DNA of 64,000 nt, taken from NCBI RefSeq assembly GCF_028554725.1, contig NC_071667.1, positions 31,081,501 to 31,145,500 on the forward strand, read 5' to 3'. Under the pieces are notes generated by a model. The model saw only the letters and a list, made by a program, of their open reading frames with translations. It was not told the origin of the DNA and searched no databases. Position numbers and translations under genes: made by a program. Source of the stretch: Zeugodacus cucurbitae (lineage: Eukaryota > Arthropoda > Insecta > Diptera > Tephritidae). Below, in pieces: positions 9,722-22,900 of this stretch (position 1 is its first letter; each line of letters starts with the position of its first letter).

Positions 9722-11846
9722 TCACTGTTTCTCAATAAGATGTATGTAAAAGGCGGGTTTCTTCTCAGTTTGTATTTCTTTAAAGTCACCATATAACTTA
9801 TGTTTTGATTTCTCTCCGAAAATTTCTTTGAGTATTGCAGTAAAACTTTGCAGTGCATGTGGGTAATACGAAAGTCGAAATTCGCTGCTCAAATTATTTC
9901 CTTCAATTTGGTAGTCCATGGTAACCATTGCGGGTTTTCCACAATACAAGAGCACAGAGGTTTTAATGTCAGCCGTATGGCTTGTCTGAAATACAATGAA
10001 ATAGTTGTTAAATAAATGAGTAAACGAAAAGAAATCGAAAGAAAATGCTTTAACCTATAAAATGTGAAACAAATTCTCTTCCGAGTTAGTAACCGTTACA
10101 AAATTTAAATATTTGTCGCATGTTATTACATATTGTTAATACATATTGAAAATTTTTAAATATACTAAATTAGTTATTTTCATTGCTGTTATCACTTAGT
10201 ACAGTACATTAAGGCAACTGTGATACTAAAAACACTAAAATTATATATAAAATAAAATTGAATTGCAGCTTTCACAATTATATACATAGAGCTTAGAAAA
10301 TATTCTAATAAATAATGTGCGCACAGCTTGTGTTATCAGCAATCTAAGTAATTAAGGCAGAGTTCAAATTATTAATTAGCTACGTGACATAAAAATTAAT
10401 AAACAGATTAGTCAGCATTTTTTCGTAGAAATAAATCAAACTGATTATCTTTGATACCAAGATTATTTTTTAGATTATATAATATAATTTTATAATTCTT
10501 TTAAATCTTATTATATTATTTCAGAGTATTAAAATTTATTATATGTTTACTAAGGCGTATTTTTATTTATCTTATTTAGGGTCTTGGCATTATAATGTCC
10601 AATAAAATTCGCTTAGTTTAGGCTGAACAGTAAATAAAATGATTTTATTTTTAACGACCCGAGGGCTATGTGGGTTTGGATAAACCTCAAATCGTAATAA
10701 TAACAAATTTTCCAAATCTCCAATAATGTTTCCTAATAGTATCAAAATTCAGGCTATCGCAACAAAATGGACACTTTATAACCCCACAATACACACATAC
10801 ATAAAGCCGATCTTATCGACATTTTTTTCTTTAACGATTTTATATAAAGTTTTTCTATTCCTCATTTTTCTTTTAACGCTCAAATATCCAATGTAAACAT
10901 TTGATTACTGGTTATCCTTTAGTATGTATGATATTGTAACGAAATAGATCTGACTGTTGGTTGAGAATTGTTCATGTATAGAGCATACCTTTCTATATGT
11001 ATATCACTACACTTGATGTGAATCTGTTCAGGCACAAATCACGGTACTTACAATTATATAACACATATGCAATTACATATTTAAATGTTGTGGTGTACTC
11101 ACATTATAATATATACTCTTCGCTGGTGTATCTCCCGTCTTCAAAATATCATCATAGTTCCTGTGATCAATAAGTAGTATGCCACCAGGCTTAAGACACT
11201 TTTGAAAGTTTTTAATAGCTTGTTTATGATCCAGTTGCTCTCCACTATTATCCATAAGATGGGCAAATGAATTTCCCAAGCAAATCACAGCGTCAAAACC
11301 CTCGCCAACAATTGGTTTAATATCGTCGTACAAGGACAGCCAATTTGCTTCCTCAATCACTATGGGTAAAAGAAAATAAACAATTGAAATTCATTTTATT
11401 TTCTTGTTTATTTTTAGATTATAGTGGCCTACCCCAACGATCAAATGCTGCCTCTTTACGTCGATTCCAGCGCTCTTTCAGTGCATATTTCAACATTTTG
11501 TCGGAAGCATCGACTGAAACCACTTCATACCCTTCCTCAAGCAGCATAATCGAGTCAACGCTAGTTATAGATGGGAATAACACGTTTAATAACAAATGCC
11601 TGTCTGAATGCGAATATGTTAGTGAACTTACCCGGTACCACACGCCACATCGAGAATACGCTTGCAGCCTTTCGAACGCAGTAATTCAACTAAGAAATTC
11701 TTATAATTTTCTGTACGTGAATTCTTATCCCCAATAAATATTTCCCAAACTTTAGCCGCTTTGCCGTCCGCATATTGATCGCGTACACCTTCCGCGGATA
11801 TACCCGCAGAACGGGCAACGAAAACACTATCAGCAGAGGCAGGCAT
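9722..11846 (-). CDS. Gnmt: Glycine N-methyltransferase, 4 exons
   Basis: Exons on the minus strand: 11632-11846, 11433-11560, 11103-11359, 9722-9985. All are GT/AG with phases that fit; total 287 residues, close to the usual ~290 of animal GNMT. It transfers methyl from S-adenosylmethionine to glycine to give sarcosine and S-adenosylhomocysteine, setting the SAM/SAH ratio in the cytosol. Visible: N-terminal GVRDQYADGKAAKVWEIFIG; SAM motif I ILDVACGTGVDS (about 64-75, split by intron 1); VSVDASDKMLKYALKERW; IEEANWLSLYDD; AVICLGNSFAHL; GGILLIDHRNYD; and the GNMT-type C-terminus. The ATG at 11846 gives the family's normal N-terminus. Intron 3 (1.1 kb) is AT-rich with no element recognised. It lies tail-to-tail with the P450 gene, about 680 bp apart. 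Confidence 0.93.
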
Positions 11847-12319
11847 CTTCTTAGTTGAATCTCAGGAATTGAACTGAATTGGAATTAACGAAACTCATTT
11901 GAAAGTAAAGTAAAATAAATATTTATGTATTTATATGTATGTACACCCAGCAATAAGTTAATGAGCAATTCATTATTTTTCTAATGAATTGAGAACAACA
12001 AACTACGTCATTTCCTTTGAACGATAATTAATTAAACATACATAAATAAGTACGTGTTATTATTTATATATGTATATCATAATATCAGCTTTCCTGTTAC
12101 AAGCTCATTACCCAGACGACAAAATATTAAGGGTACTCATTTAATGTGGCATGTATTTATATAAAAATGACAAAGTGTCCCATATTGCCAGGGTGAAAAG
12201 AGTGTTCTATGGCAATATTTATTTCTATAATTCAGTTGTTTTTTTAATTTTAGAGTGTAAATGATGAATAACAATCAGAATTTAGTGGGAGTATTTATAA
12301 CAGTAATATTTTGTAGAAT
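11847..12319. other. Upstream region of Gnmt
   Basis: Intergenic DNA that should contain the Gnmt 5' UTR and promoter (transcription leftward). AT-rich, with microsatellite-like TATGTATGTAC near 11940. No TATA box at a convincing distance and no other gene. Confidence 0.5.
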
Positions 12320-13527
12320 GGACAACTTGACTGACACATTCGGCATATATGTATATATGGTATAAATCCATTGAAAGTTTCAAACCCCGAACATTAGGTA
12401 TATGGGAGCTAGGGGAAGTTATGACCCGATTTCACTCATTGCACGGATACATATTATTAGAAGAAAAATATAACCTCTGAATTTCTTCAAAATATCTGAG
12501 AGACTCACCTATATTTTCGGTAAAAAATTTATTCGAAGCACCGAGGTTCTAATGTTCGATATATGGGGCCTTGAAAACCTATGGTCCGATTTCGGCGATT
12601 TTTAGAATGGGGCTGCCACACTATAAACGTATTATTTGTGCAAAATTCTGCATCGATATCTTCACTAGTGCTTACTTTATATATTGTAAAGTAAACGATT
12701 CAGATTGGCTTCAAAGTTCTGGTATATAGGAAGTAGGCGTGGTTGTGAACTATTACAAACCGAATTTCATTGAAATTGGTCGAGTAGTTTCGGAGATATG
12801 GTTTTTGACCCATAAGTGAGCGAAACCACACCCATTTAAATTTTTTTATACCATTTTGAGTGCAGCTCTTCTGAATTAAACATTTTTAGTAGTTTTCAAC
12901 ATAACCTTTGTATGGGAGGTGGGAGGTATGAAATTTAAGGCTTCTTGTGGTTTTCCTTACTGAATTTAAGCATTTTTAGTAGTTTTCAACATAACTTTTG
13001 TATGGGAGGTGGGTGTGGTTATAGTCCGATTTCCTATAAGGACATGCCTGAAAAAAACGACTCCTGAAAGTTTCGTTGATATATGTAGCTTTAGTAGTTT
13101 ACGAGATATATACAACTTTTCCAAAAAAAACTTCACTCAAATATGCTCCTTTCTAGAACCATCGTTTGTACCAAATTTTACTATCATAGCTTAATTTATG
13201 GCTTAGTTATAGCACTTTATCTGTTTTCGGTTGTCTTGTGGGCGTGGCAGTGGGCCGATTTTGCTCATTTTCGAAAGCAACCTTCCTATGGTGCCAAGAA
13301 ATAAGTGTTCCAAGTTTCATTAGGAAATCTCAATTTTTACTCAAGTTACAGCTTGCACGGACGGACGGACAGACAGACATTAGGATTTTGACTCGTATCG
13401 TCACCCTGAGCACTTTGGTATATATAACCCTATATCTAACTCGTTTAGCTTTAGGACTTACAAACAACCGTCATGTGGACAAAACTATTATACTCTCTTA
13501 GCAACTTTTGTTGCGAGAGTATAAAAA
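12320..13527 (+). repeat. Tephritid ~1.2 kb repeat, 5'-truncated copy
   Basis: Same family as 15013-16180. It lacks the AACAAGTAAGG leader and left inverted end but keeps the right end TTGCGAGAGTATAAAA at 13511-13526, preceded by the GGACGGACGGACAGACAGAC tract. Short open frames inside are not genes; coding-like frames recur in other copies only because the repeat is conserved. Confidence 0.85.
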
Positions 13528-13944
13528 CACAAATAATATTCATAAGCTTTTATAACGGATATTCTGGATTCTCCCTTTTCCACATTACGTTATTGTCAAG
13601 TCAATTGGTCAAAAATTTTTACATTTCAGTTTTCTGCTGGGCAATTTGGACCGTCCAATTAAATTTAATGTGAATCACAACGATCTGAAATATTCTTATA
13701 TACATATGTATGTATGTACATACATATAATACTTTTTCGTTATCAACTAGAACTACTAACTACGTGTATAATAATATTTCTTAATACGTGATCATCTCTT
13801 ATCTCTAATTTGTTATATGCCTTGACCCTCACTAAGTGGGTTTTTTTTTCAAGTTTAAAACGTAATGAATTCACATTTATTCAGCTTTACAGAAGAAAGT
13901 TTACAGTGTTGAACATTAAAAATTACCATTTTATTGTATATACT

Positions 13945-14089
13945 ATATATAATAATTTTCCTTATTCTAGTGGACTAGAATGCCGAATATATGGGTCAAA
14001 TTGTATGTTATCTAATAAAATTACATCAATAAATTGTGAGAGTATAAATGTTCGGTTACACCTGAACTTAGCCTTTCCTTACTTGTTTT
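13945..14089 (-). repeat. Tephritid ~1.2 kb repeat, inverted 5'-end fragment
   Basis: Reverse-orientation start of the repeat: GAGAGTATAAATGTTCGG, then GCCTTTCCTTACTTGTTTT at its outer edge. The stretch 13530-13944 between this and the preceding copy is AT-rich with no gene. Confidence 0.75.
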
Positions 14090-14224
14090 CTGTAATTTTT
14101 GAAGTTAACTACTGGAAAGTATTTACTAAATTTACCAATATTTTCGGTAGGTACTGCGGTCCCCACATTCATTACCTGGGACTTTAAAAAGTTATGAAAC
14201 GAAAGCTTAAGTACGTCATCTATT

Positions 14225-14875
14225 GTCTACTTTGCGATAAAACTGTCGTTGCGGAGTGGGGCAATGCACTTGCACAACGGACTGTCAATAGGGGAAGCCT
14301 GCAATGTAAGCTGCTCTAAATCCTTGTAATGTATGACCTAAAGACCATTGCAGTGTCTTTCAAGCAGAGGTGGTTGCCATCAAGGTAGCCGTAGACATAC
14401 TCATCCGAAGTACGGCGTCCTTCAGAGAGGTGTGCATTTACTCCGACAGCAGAGACAGAATCGATGACAGAACGCTCTAGTTGTTAGTTTAGAAGTGTCT
14501 GACTTTTTTATCAATAGCTTCAAACTACTTCGCTATGCAACTTGTGAGAGTATCCGCTCCCCGCAGAATCGCTGGAAACTGCAAAGCAGACATGCATTCG
14601 AGAAAGTATGTATGTGCTACCGACATTGTCATCGTAGTGGGAACGAATTGAAGTCCCTGTCCCACTTGCGCTCTAACGCTGGACACACAGAGATCGGCGA
14701 ACCTATTGACGAGAATTGCCGACTCAAAAATTATGCAATAGTTTCTAAGCACTTTATCGAACCGTTAAAGTCTTTCTGATACATTATGAATTTTTTGGTA
14801 GCACAAGGGCGGTCGCTGTCCAAGTGAGATCTTCTGCATGTGCCTCTTAATCTAACTAACTTAACATAACATAAC
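14225..14875 (+). mobile_element. Non-LTR retrotransposon relic, RNase H region
   Basis: One frame reads VFQAEVVAIKVAVDILIRST, then REVCIYSDSRD, matching the RNase H signature (QAE and YSDS catalytic acids) found near the 3' end of I/R1/Jockey-like elements. Further frames are broken. The end, CTAACTAACTTAACATAACA, resembles the A/C-rich tails of such elements. Dead copy; clade not decided. Confidence 0.6.
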
Positions 14876-15012
14876 CAATGAAGTTATCGAATAAAATTTC
14901 ACATAAAACTGCATTTGGGGTGACCTTGCGCATTTAAAAATTGTCGAAAATAACAATTCAAGGCAATAATATCTAACATGAGAGTCTCGATGTCTATAGA
15001 TAAATTGTAACC

Positions 15013-16180
15013 AAAACAAGTAAGGAAGGGCTAAGTTCGGGTGTAACCGAACATTTTATACTCTCGCAATTTATTTATTTGACTTTATTTATATTATGTA
15101 ATACACAATTTGACCCACATATTCGTCATATATATTGTATAAAGTCCATTGAAAGTTGGAAACCATAATATTAGACTAGAAGCACCGAGGTCCTCGTGTT
15201 CGATATATGGGGCCTCAAAAACTTATGGTCCGATTTCGGCGATTTTTAGAATGGGGCTGCCACACTATAAACATAGTATTTGTGCAAAGTTCTGCACCGT
15301 GCTTACTTCACTAGTGCTTACTTTATCTATTGTAATGTAAACGATTCAGATCCACTTCAAAGTTCTGGTATATAGGAAGTAGGCGTGGTTGTGAACCGAT
15401 TTGGCCTATTTTCACAACATATAATTGAGATGTAAGGAAACTATTACAAACAAGTTTCATTGAAATCGGTCGAGTAGTTCCTGAAATATGGTTTTTGACC
15501 CATAAGTGGGCGACGCCACGCCCATTTTCCATTTTGTAAAAAAATCTGAGTGCAGCTTCCATCTGCCATTTCTTATGTGAAATTTAGTGTTTCTGACGTT
15601 TTTCGTTAGTGAGTTTACCTACTTTTAGTAATTTTCAACCTAACCTTTGTATGGGAGTGGGCGTGGTTATTATCCGATTTCAACTATTTTCATGGGATGT
15701 GGTGGGGTACGTAAGAGAATCGACTACAGAAAGTTTGGTTTATATAGCTCTATTGGTTTGCGAGTTATATACAAAAAACCTATTTGGGGACGGGGTCACG
15801 CCCACTTTTCCAAAAAAATTTCATCCAAATGTGCCCCTCCCTAATGCGATCCTATGTTCCAAATTTAATTTTCATAACTTTATTTATGGCTTAGTTATGA
15901 CACTGTATAGGTTTTCGGTTTTCGCCATATTGTGGGCGTGGCAGTGGACCGATTTTTTTTTGAAAGCAACCTCCTCAGGGTGCCAAGGAATGTGTGTTCC
16001 AAGTTTCATTAAGATATCTTAATTTTTACTCAAGTTATCGCTTGCACGGACAGACGGACGGACAGACATCCGGATTTCAAATCCACTCGTCATCCTGATC
16101 ATTTATATATATATAACCCCATATCTAACTATTTTATTTCTTGGTGACACAAACAACCGTTATGTGAACAAAACTATAAT
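15013..16180 (+). repeat. Tephritid ~1.2 kb repeat, near-complete copy
   Basis: Starts AAAACAAGTAAGGAAGGGC, followed by a leader and then TTTTATACTCTCGCAA (15054-15069), whose reverse complement ends the 12320-13527 copy. It ends after ATATCTAACTATTTTATTTC. Blocks such as GGGCGTGGTTATTATCCGAT and the GGACGGACAGACAT tract recur in every copy. No enzyme is encoded. The nature of the family (TIR element or other) is unresolved. Confidence 0.85.
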
Positions 16181-16194
16181 AATGTAATAATATG

Positions 16195-16370
16195 CCTCCG
16201 TGCCAAAATAGTAAAGTCTGGTGATTACTTCCCCTAGCACTCATATACCTAATGATTTTGTAGCTTCCTATAATTCTAGTGAACTTTAAGCCGAATATAT
16301 GGAACAAATTGATTGTCATCCTATTATAACTAAATAAATAAATTTCGAGAGTATCTTTCTGATTAAATTT
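16195..16370 (-). repeat. Tephritid repeat, inverted fragment
   Basis: TGATTACTTCCCCTAGCAC, CATATACCTAATG and GTGAACTTTAAGCCGAATAT are the reverse complement of the repeat's 5' third. It abuts the plus-strand copy, making a head-to-head arrangement. Confidence 0.6.
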
Positions 16371-16942
16371 CGAGATAATAATATTACACCTACAAACAAC
16401 TTGTTTGGCCCAAAATAAAACTCCTTCAAAGACTACATAAGCATATGTATTTCTCATTTATTGCACAGAAACAATGAAGCGAAATAATAGTTTTATCGGG
16501 TTAAGCCTAAGCATATATTCTGTTAATATGTATGTACACATACCACTATATAAAATATATAAGTCTAAAATGCATATTAATTCAGTAATTATAAATTCAT
16601 TCACAAATCAACTTAAAGTTGTAATAAAATTAAAAAATAATATAAATTGAACACTTTTTAGAATATTGTCTTAAATGTGCTAATTAATTAATTAAATATT
16701 ACACATTTACGAAGAATAAGAAAATGTTAAATATACTTATAATATATAGTATCTATATCGCTCTGAACACACATTGTATGTGACAGTGTTAGTGCGCCAA
16801 TAGTTTGAACCTCGCTCAATAGTGCCTCTTGGAGGTGTCGAGCGAAATTCAAACAAATTGATATTTTACAATAATAATTGAATTCGTACATATTTAGCAA
16901 TATATGTAGATAGGTATATGTATGTAAGTTTATAACTTCGAT
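16371..16942. other. 3' region of the PTB-protein gene
   Basis: AT-rich DNA downstream of the stop codon at 16943. It is likely to hold the 3' UTR of the minus-strand gene. No further element seen. Confidence 0.45.
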
Positions 16943-19900
16943 TTATGGCAAATACCCTAGAGTGTCTTCCAAAGAGGCATTCACAGCGCGCATCGACTGA
17001 TAATTACTATGAAAACTACCACGTTTCTCAAACTCGCCAAGCAAAGTGTGGCCTTTGCTGCGGGCGCTCTTCACCGATGCTGATTTGGAATTCTTCTCCA
17101 TTGCTCTCAATTTGCCCAATAGATCTTCGGCGCTATGAGATTTTTGTGAAGAACTCGACGACAAAGCGCCGGTACTGTGATGCTTGTGCCTCCTATCAAT
17201 ACTAGAGGATTCACGTTTTTTTACGGATTGTGCATACTTCTTTGCTTCTTCGCTGCGCGCATTTCGAACTGATAAGCTAGTCTTCGATTTAACCGAAGGT
17301 GGTGGACAAATGCTCTTAATGTCGGTAGTTTGGCTAAGCTTCATATCGCCAAAAATAGCAGCTGCTTCTACACTTTTCTTAACACTTAAAGCTTCATGTG
17401 GTTGGACCGACTTGCTGTTACCACTTATCGTAAAGAGTTCGTAGTCCAATGCTAGCTTCTCTGCGGCTGTTTGACCTTTGGCACTACCCTTGTGTGAGAA
17501 AGGGGTACTTGTGTGATCACGAACAGACCTTTGCTGACGATCAGCCTGGCTGCGCTGGCAATAACATTTGCTAGTGCTGACACAACTATCTGTATCACAC
17601 CACGTAGTATCCGAATGTGTGTTTACAAAATCACCACCAGGCAAAGCATTATCCTCTTCAACCATTGAACAGTAGCATTTTTCGTCCGACTTGCAAGATA
17701 TCAACGAATGTCGATTAATATTACCACCAGGCGAGTTATTCGTATTTCGTCTGCTGACACTACTCGAATTCTTTGATGTGATATTGTTACGTTCACTTTT
17801 GCGACGCAATCTGCTGTCGACGTGATCTGTTCGAAGACTGCAGTAACATCTGTCCGCTGATGTGCACGTACATGACTCTGAATCATAGCTGCACTCAGAA
17901 CAAGAGACGTAGCTGCAATTGCAATTATTGTAATCTGATAAGTAACTTCTAGGATCTGCTACGTACCCGCTGCTGCTGTTTCTATTTGGCCCACGAAGTG
18001 TGTTGTCTTTACGCACCACCGAAACGTCCGAACCACTGGTAGCCACACGTGCCCGCTGCTGGTCATTTGAGCGCCCTATCGTCGGTTGAACTGCGCGTGT
18101 TCTGCTAATGCTGAGATTGTGGACTTCCTCTTTCTTATTCCGGGGCTGTTTTGACATGTGAGGTTTGCCGCGACAGGACCTAAATTGTCCCAAGTGGAGA
18201 ACTTTTTTTAAACTTTTCGTTCCAAACAACAAGGTTTTGGACTTTTTCTAGAATTCATAAGCAGAAATAACATTTACATATGTATCTGTAACCAAATATA
18301 CGCTATTATGCGAATATATTCATATATTTCATTTATATTTTAAAGTTTGTAATCACCTGTGTTACTGGAGCGTTACTTCGACGCTTCAACTTTTTCTTCC
18401 TTTGTCGACGCATAATATTCTTTGATCGCTGGAAGAGTTCATCCTTCGTCAGGGTCACAGCCAACTTGAGTAGGAATTCTTTGTAGATTGGCTTCAGATC
18501 GTTGAATGACATTCCATCGGCGTCAATTATGGCATAAAGAATCTCGTCCAATGAATGAAGGTTTTCATGCAAGCGGAATTCATTAAACAGTTCGCTGAAA
18601 CCAAGTGGTGAACTAGAAATAAAATTCAAACAATTCGAATACTGAGGGATTTGATCAAGAATTCTACACCACAAATGCCCAGTGTGCGGAAATCATATAG
18701 ATATAGACATTAGAGAAAAGGATATAAAATGCTACCATATAATGGTATTGAACCAAAATTATATGATAAATGTCTATATTATACACTTTTTCATTGAAAT
18801 ATTTAGGTTATGTGCGATATCATAGTTTTTGTGCGCATATTTGAAAAACTTTCTTTTACCTATATACAAATCAATAATGAACAAAGGCGATTTAATCATT
18901 AGGAAAGCTAACGGCATCTTGTTAATAGATGTTCGAAGATTTCAAGAACTATAAGTGGGGTTTCAACTGTTAAAATTTGAATACGAGTTTTCTAGTGACA
19001 TTGCCATAGTTTTACGGTAATTTTTTATTTCGAACTGGTGTGGACTTGAAAAAGGAACAAACAATTAATGTGTTCTGTGGACCACATCGTATAAGTGAAA
19101 AGTTAGAGTTTATATTCTAGAAAGCGGTGTAATCACTTGAGTAGAAAACTAAACGGGACTTACCCACCACCTCCGCCCAATTTTCCAGAATGCCTACGCG
19201 CAGCTCTTGATTTATACCGCGTAAGTCCTCCCGTGTTTAGGAAGCTACCGGATCGAGGTATTGCTACGCGAGTTAGTATATCTCCATTGGTCTCATTACG
19301 TAGGCCACTATTCGAGTTCGCTCCCAATGAGTCCGCAACCGATAAGAAGCCACCACCTGAAATGTCTGAATCGTAAGCGCTGTTTACACTATTCGAAAGT
19401 AGGAATCTTCTTCTGAAGTTGTTATGTTTACCTCCACAATCATCACAAAATGTGTCTTTAAGAGCAATGGCAGCTTGATTATTAATGTTGCGTACGGAAT
19501 TACCAGAGTGCATACCGTTAGGAATAGGTGGGGCACGTTTACTTTTATGAGACTTTCGTCTTCTTTCTTCCGTTGTAGTCTCCGTTTCGTTAATAACGTT
19601 ATTGCTGGAAGTAAGCGTGTTATTAGGAATACGTTTTCTCCGTCCAGATCGAGTAGGTGTTGCTATTTCTGCACCTAAGCTTTCACTTGAACTACGCAAA
19701 GAACTTTTGCGACCATTAGATAGCGCATGGGATTGTGATAAGTAATTGGAGCCCGTACGTGCCGAACTACTAGCAATACTGATACAACTAACGCCATTTT
19801 GATTACGTGGTGTACGTCGTTTAGTACTGCGATGAGAACTAGAATTCACATGGGACATTAAGCTCTGGTATAATGTGGCGGCGATAACGATGGCATCTTC

Positions 19901-22900
19901 GGTACTTTTACAAATAAAAGCATGACATTTTAGAACCTTAGGCAATCCAGGGGATCGCATTACCACTGCAAATATCGGTGCATGGCCATTACTCGGCACT
20001 TGATTTTTCTCATTCCCACTGTAACATAAATATCTTATAAGGCTGTCTAATGAAATTCATGTTTTTCCCTTACCATAATGGTCGAAACAAAGACGTTTTG
20101 TCTATATTATCGGGGTCTGTAATGAGCGGTAGAAACGCAGCACCGCCATCACTGTCTGAAACAACGAATTTTACCGCAGACCAAACAGCTATATTATGAA
20201 ATGGCGTAATATTCTCTTCACTCTGTGTGTTTGTATTATAATTTGTGTTCATTTTAACTTGTAGCCCAGTTGTACAAATTTCCAGAAAACCAGAACATTT
20301 TTTCTAAATAATTAGCACAAAACATAAGTTCTTGATGAGTAATTTGCAAATCTACACATGCGATTTTATTTATTTACCTTGGTATTTAACTCCTTCAAAT
20401 ACAGCTCACGAAGTGGTGCTTGAAGCCCTTGAAGGCTAGTCACTTTATCTTGTAACGGTAAGGAGCCCAGGTATATTACTGCAAAGCTGCTGGTGGCATC
20501 CTTAGCCACATCGGTGAACAGCTGCTCAATTTGTTCCTGCACACTATTACTCATACGTTGTACGTCTTTCTTAGTGGAAGTTGCAAGTTTTTTCGTCGTT
20601 TCGGTAGACTCCTGTAACAAACTCGTAATAGATCGAGCACTCTGTCCTGTGCTGGCCAACTCACTACGACCATACATGATTATGGATCGAGTTCGACGTG
20701 ATCCTCTCGTGTCATCAAGCCGGTTGCTGCGTATAGACCTTCAGAAAATAATATAGAGAGACGAATGAATGAAAATCGGCAGAAAAATATTAAAAGGAAT
20801 TTCACAAAGATGTAAAAAAATTTAGCTTCAATTCGATTTTGGATGACCCATTCATTCATTTATGGTTGAATTTATTAATTATTGCCTAACATTTCTCGAG
20901 TCGTTTCTTGCGCCTCTTAGTTGTATGAATTGTGAATATCAAGAAGAGGCATCCGAACTTGTTTCTTATGGTACCGTCAATAGGAAGAAAATCTATATTT
21001 TATTTGCTATAGTCTATAGATTTCCGTCAATAGTAGTCGCGAACCCAATACACTCAAGTAGCCAGTTTCGTGAACAGAAATTTATGCATTTATCAGCAAT
21101 AGTTCATATTGAAAAGTGTCTACGTGCCTTATTATGTATTTGTAACTTACTCTGAGAGCTCTTTTGCTTTCCGATTAATTTTCACCCAAAAAAACTTTGG
21201 GAACAAGACATAAAGTTCTACGAGTAATTTACCGTTTGTTGACACCAAAATATATTTACATATTGTAGACTATTCAGTGATCGGCCAAATCTGTTTTGCA
21301 TAATAATGACCTTAGCTGCGGATGCTGCTTGTGAGCGTCAATTGATTGGGATTGGGAGACTGTGTGAAGATGTTGTGATTAATAATGTAAGTTAAATTCA
21401 GCAGTTATTTCCATACAATACATTCATATCTATCTACATTTCTATAGATTTCTGTATATTTCTGTACGAGTGAGCTCTTACGAATAACGGTTACATATTT
21501 AAGTTCATTGTGCATTGGCTTTTGAACGGTTTTATGAATAAAGCCAATACGAGACAATTAAATATTGAAAGTTTTGTCGTATTGACACGATTGAAATGAG
21601 TTAAGTATGTTTATTTGTAAATATGTATGCCTGTGGGTATACATTCCGACTAAGCATTATAAATATAGGAACTTAAGGTCCAATATCACATTCGAATATT
21701 CGAACTTAAACATTAAATGAAATAAAACTGCTATAAAAATAAATAGCATATTTTTTATTTCACTAAAAGGACCAGACAAGAGCAGTTAATTGTTTTTCCA
21801 TCATATTTTCAATATTTCCCCTTCAATAATCTTAATGTGTATATTTAGATTTGTAAGCTCGGGTCATGCTAATTGTAGTTCTTTAATGAAATCTATTATC
21901 TTTATATATTTTAATAAATTTGGTTACTGGGACCTGGAACCCTAAATAAGTATTTAACTCGTGCACTTTTCAAGTCGTTGCTCAGGGAGGCGAACTTCGA
22001 AAAACGTAGTCAACGCAGGTGGACTGTCGTATCTAAGAAGAAAAAAATTATTATTTGATCCCTTTTGTTCCCTTTTGATGGGTAGTGTAGGGATATGGTG
22101 AATGTAAATGTTGATGTGGTGAACGTGGTGTGTCAGTGTTGTGGGTTTGAGTAAATTTGTGTGCTCGTATGTTGAATTGGATTTAAGTGTCGATGTGTTT
22201 TTATGTTAAAAAAGGGGAGGAAGAAACTCTAAGGCTCATTTAGTCAGAGGGGATATACTTTTTTTACACATGATTCAATGTCTCGGAAAAAACTAGTTTG
22301 GTCCAATACCCAAAAAATAATCGGTTTGGTAGTATAGTATAATGAATAGATCACTGCAAGGGATTGTACCGAATTAATCCAATGTAAAGGTTGGTCTGTG
22401 GTACATGTTTACTTTTTCTTGTATTTTTTAGTTATATGTATGTATACTATTAGCGGCTAGAAGATTGTTTCATATCGAAGCATTTTGGTTTAAATACATT
22501 TTTGCGAATATTGCACATTGCCCCAAAGAAACCATTATACGACTAATATTATGCCTTACATTGCGCATTTATTAATGTATCGGTAAAGCGGCTTTGAAAA
22601 CATTTTTATATTATCCTATGTGTGTACAAATACGATGTACATAGTACTTACTACTTATGTATAGTAAATTGGCGATGGGGTCATATGTAGAAGTTCACGC
22701 AAGTGAGGAAAGTTTCTGATTGCCATTCACTTGGGAGTGGCCAGGAACGATTCTTTTGCATATGACTCAAGCAGCTCACGACTTCCGGTTTTAGACCAAG
22801 TATCCCCTGGGTAGCTAACAGACATCCGTTTGGAGGCGAGCTAAATTGAGAAGGCGAAGCCCGCTTGTGCGGTTGTGCGTAGGGCTTGGGACTCACCACA

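Noticed and set aside
11345..11737. 130-codon plus-strand frame
   Set aside because: Antisense to Gnmt exons 2 and 3.
13810..14187. 125-codon plus-strand frame
   Set aside because: Runs through AT-rich DNA and an inverted repeat fragment.
15609..16022. 137-codon frame
   Set aside because: Lies in the 1.2 kb repeat; frames differ between copies and no domain is visible.
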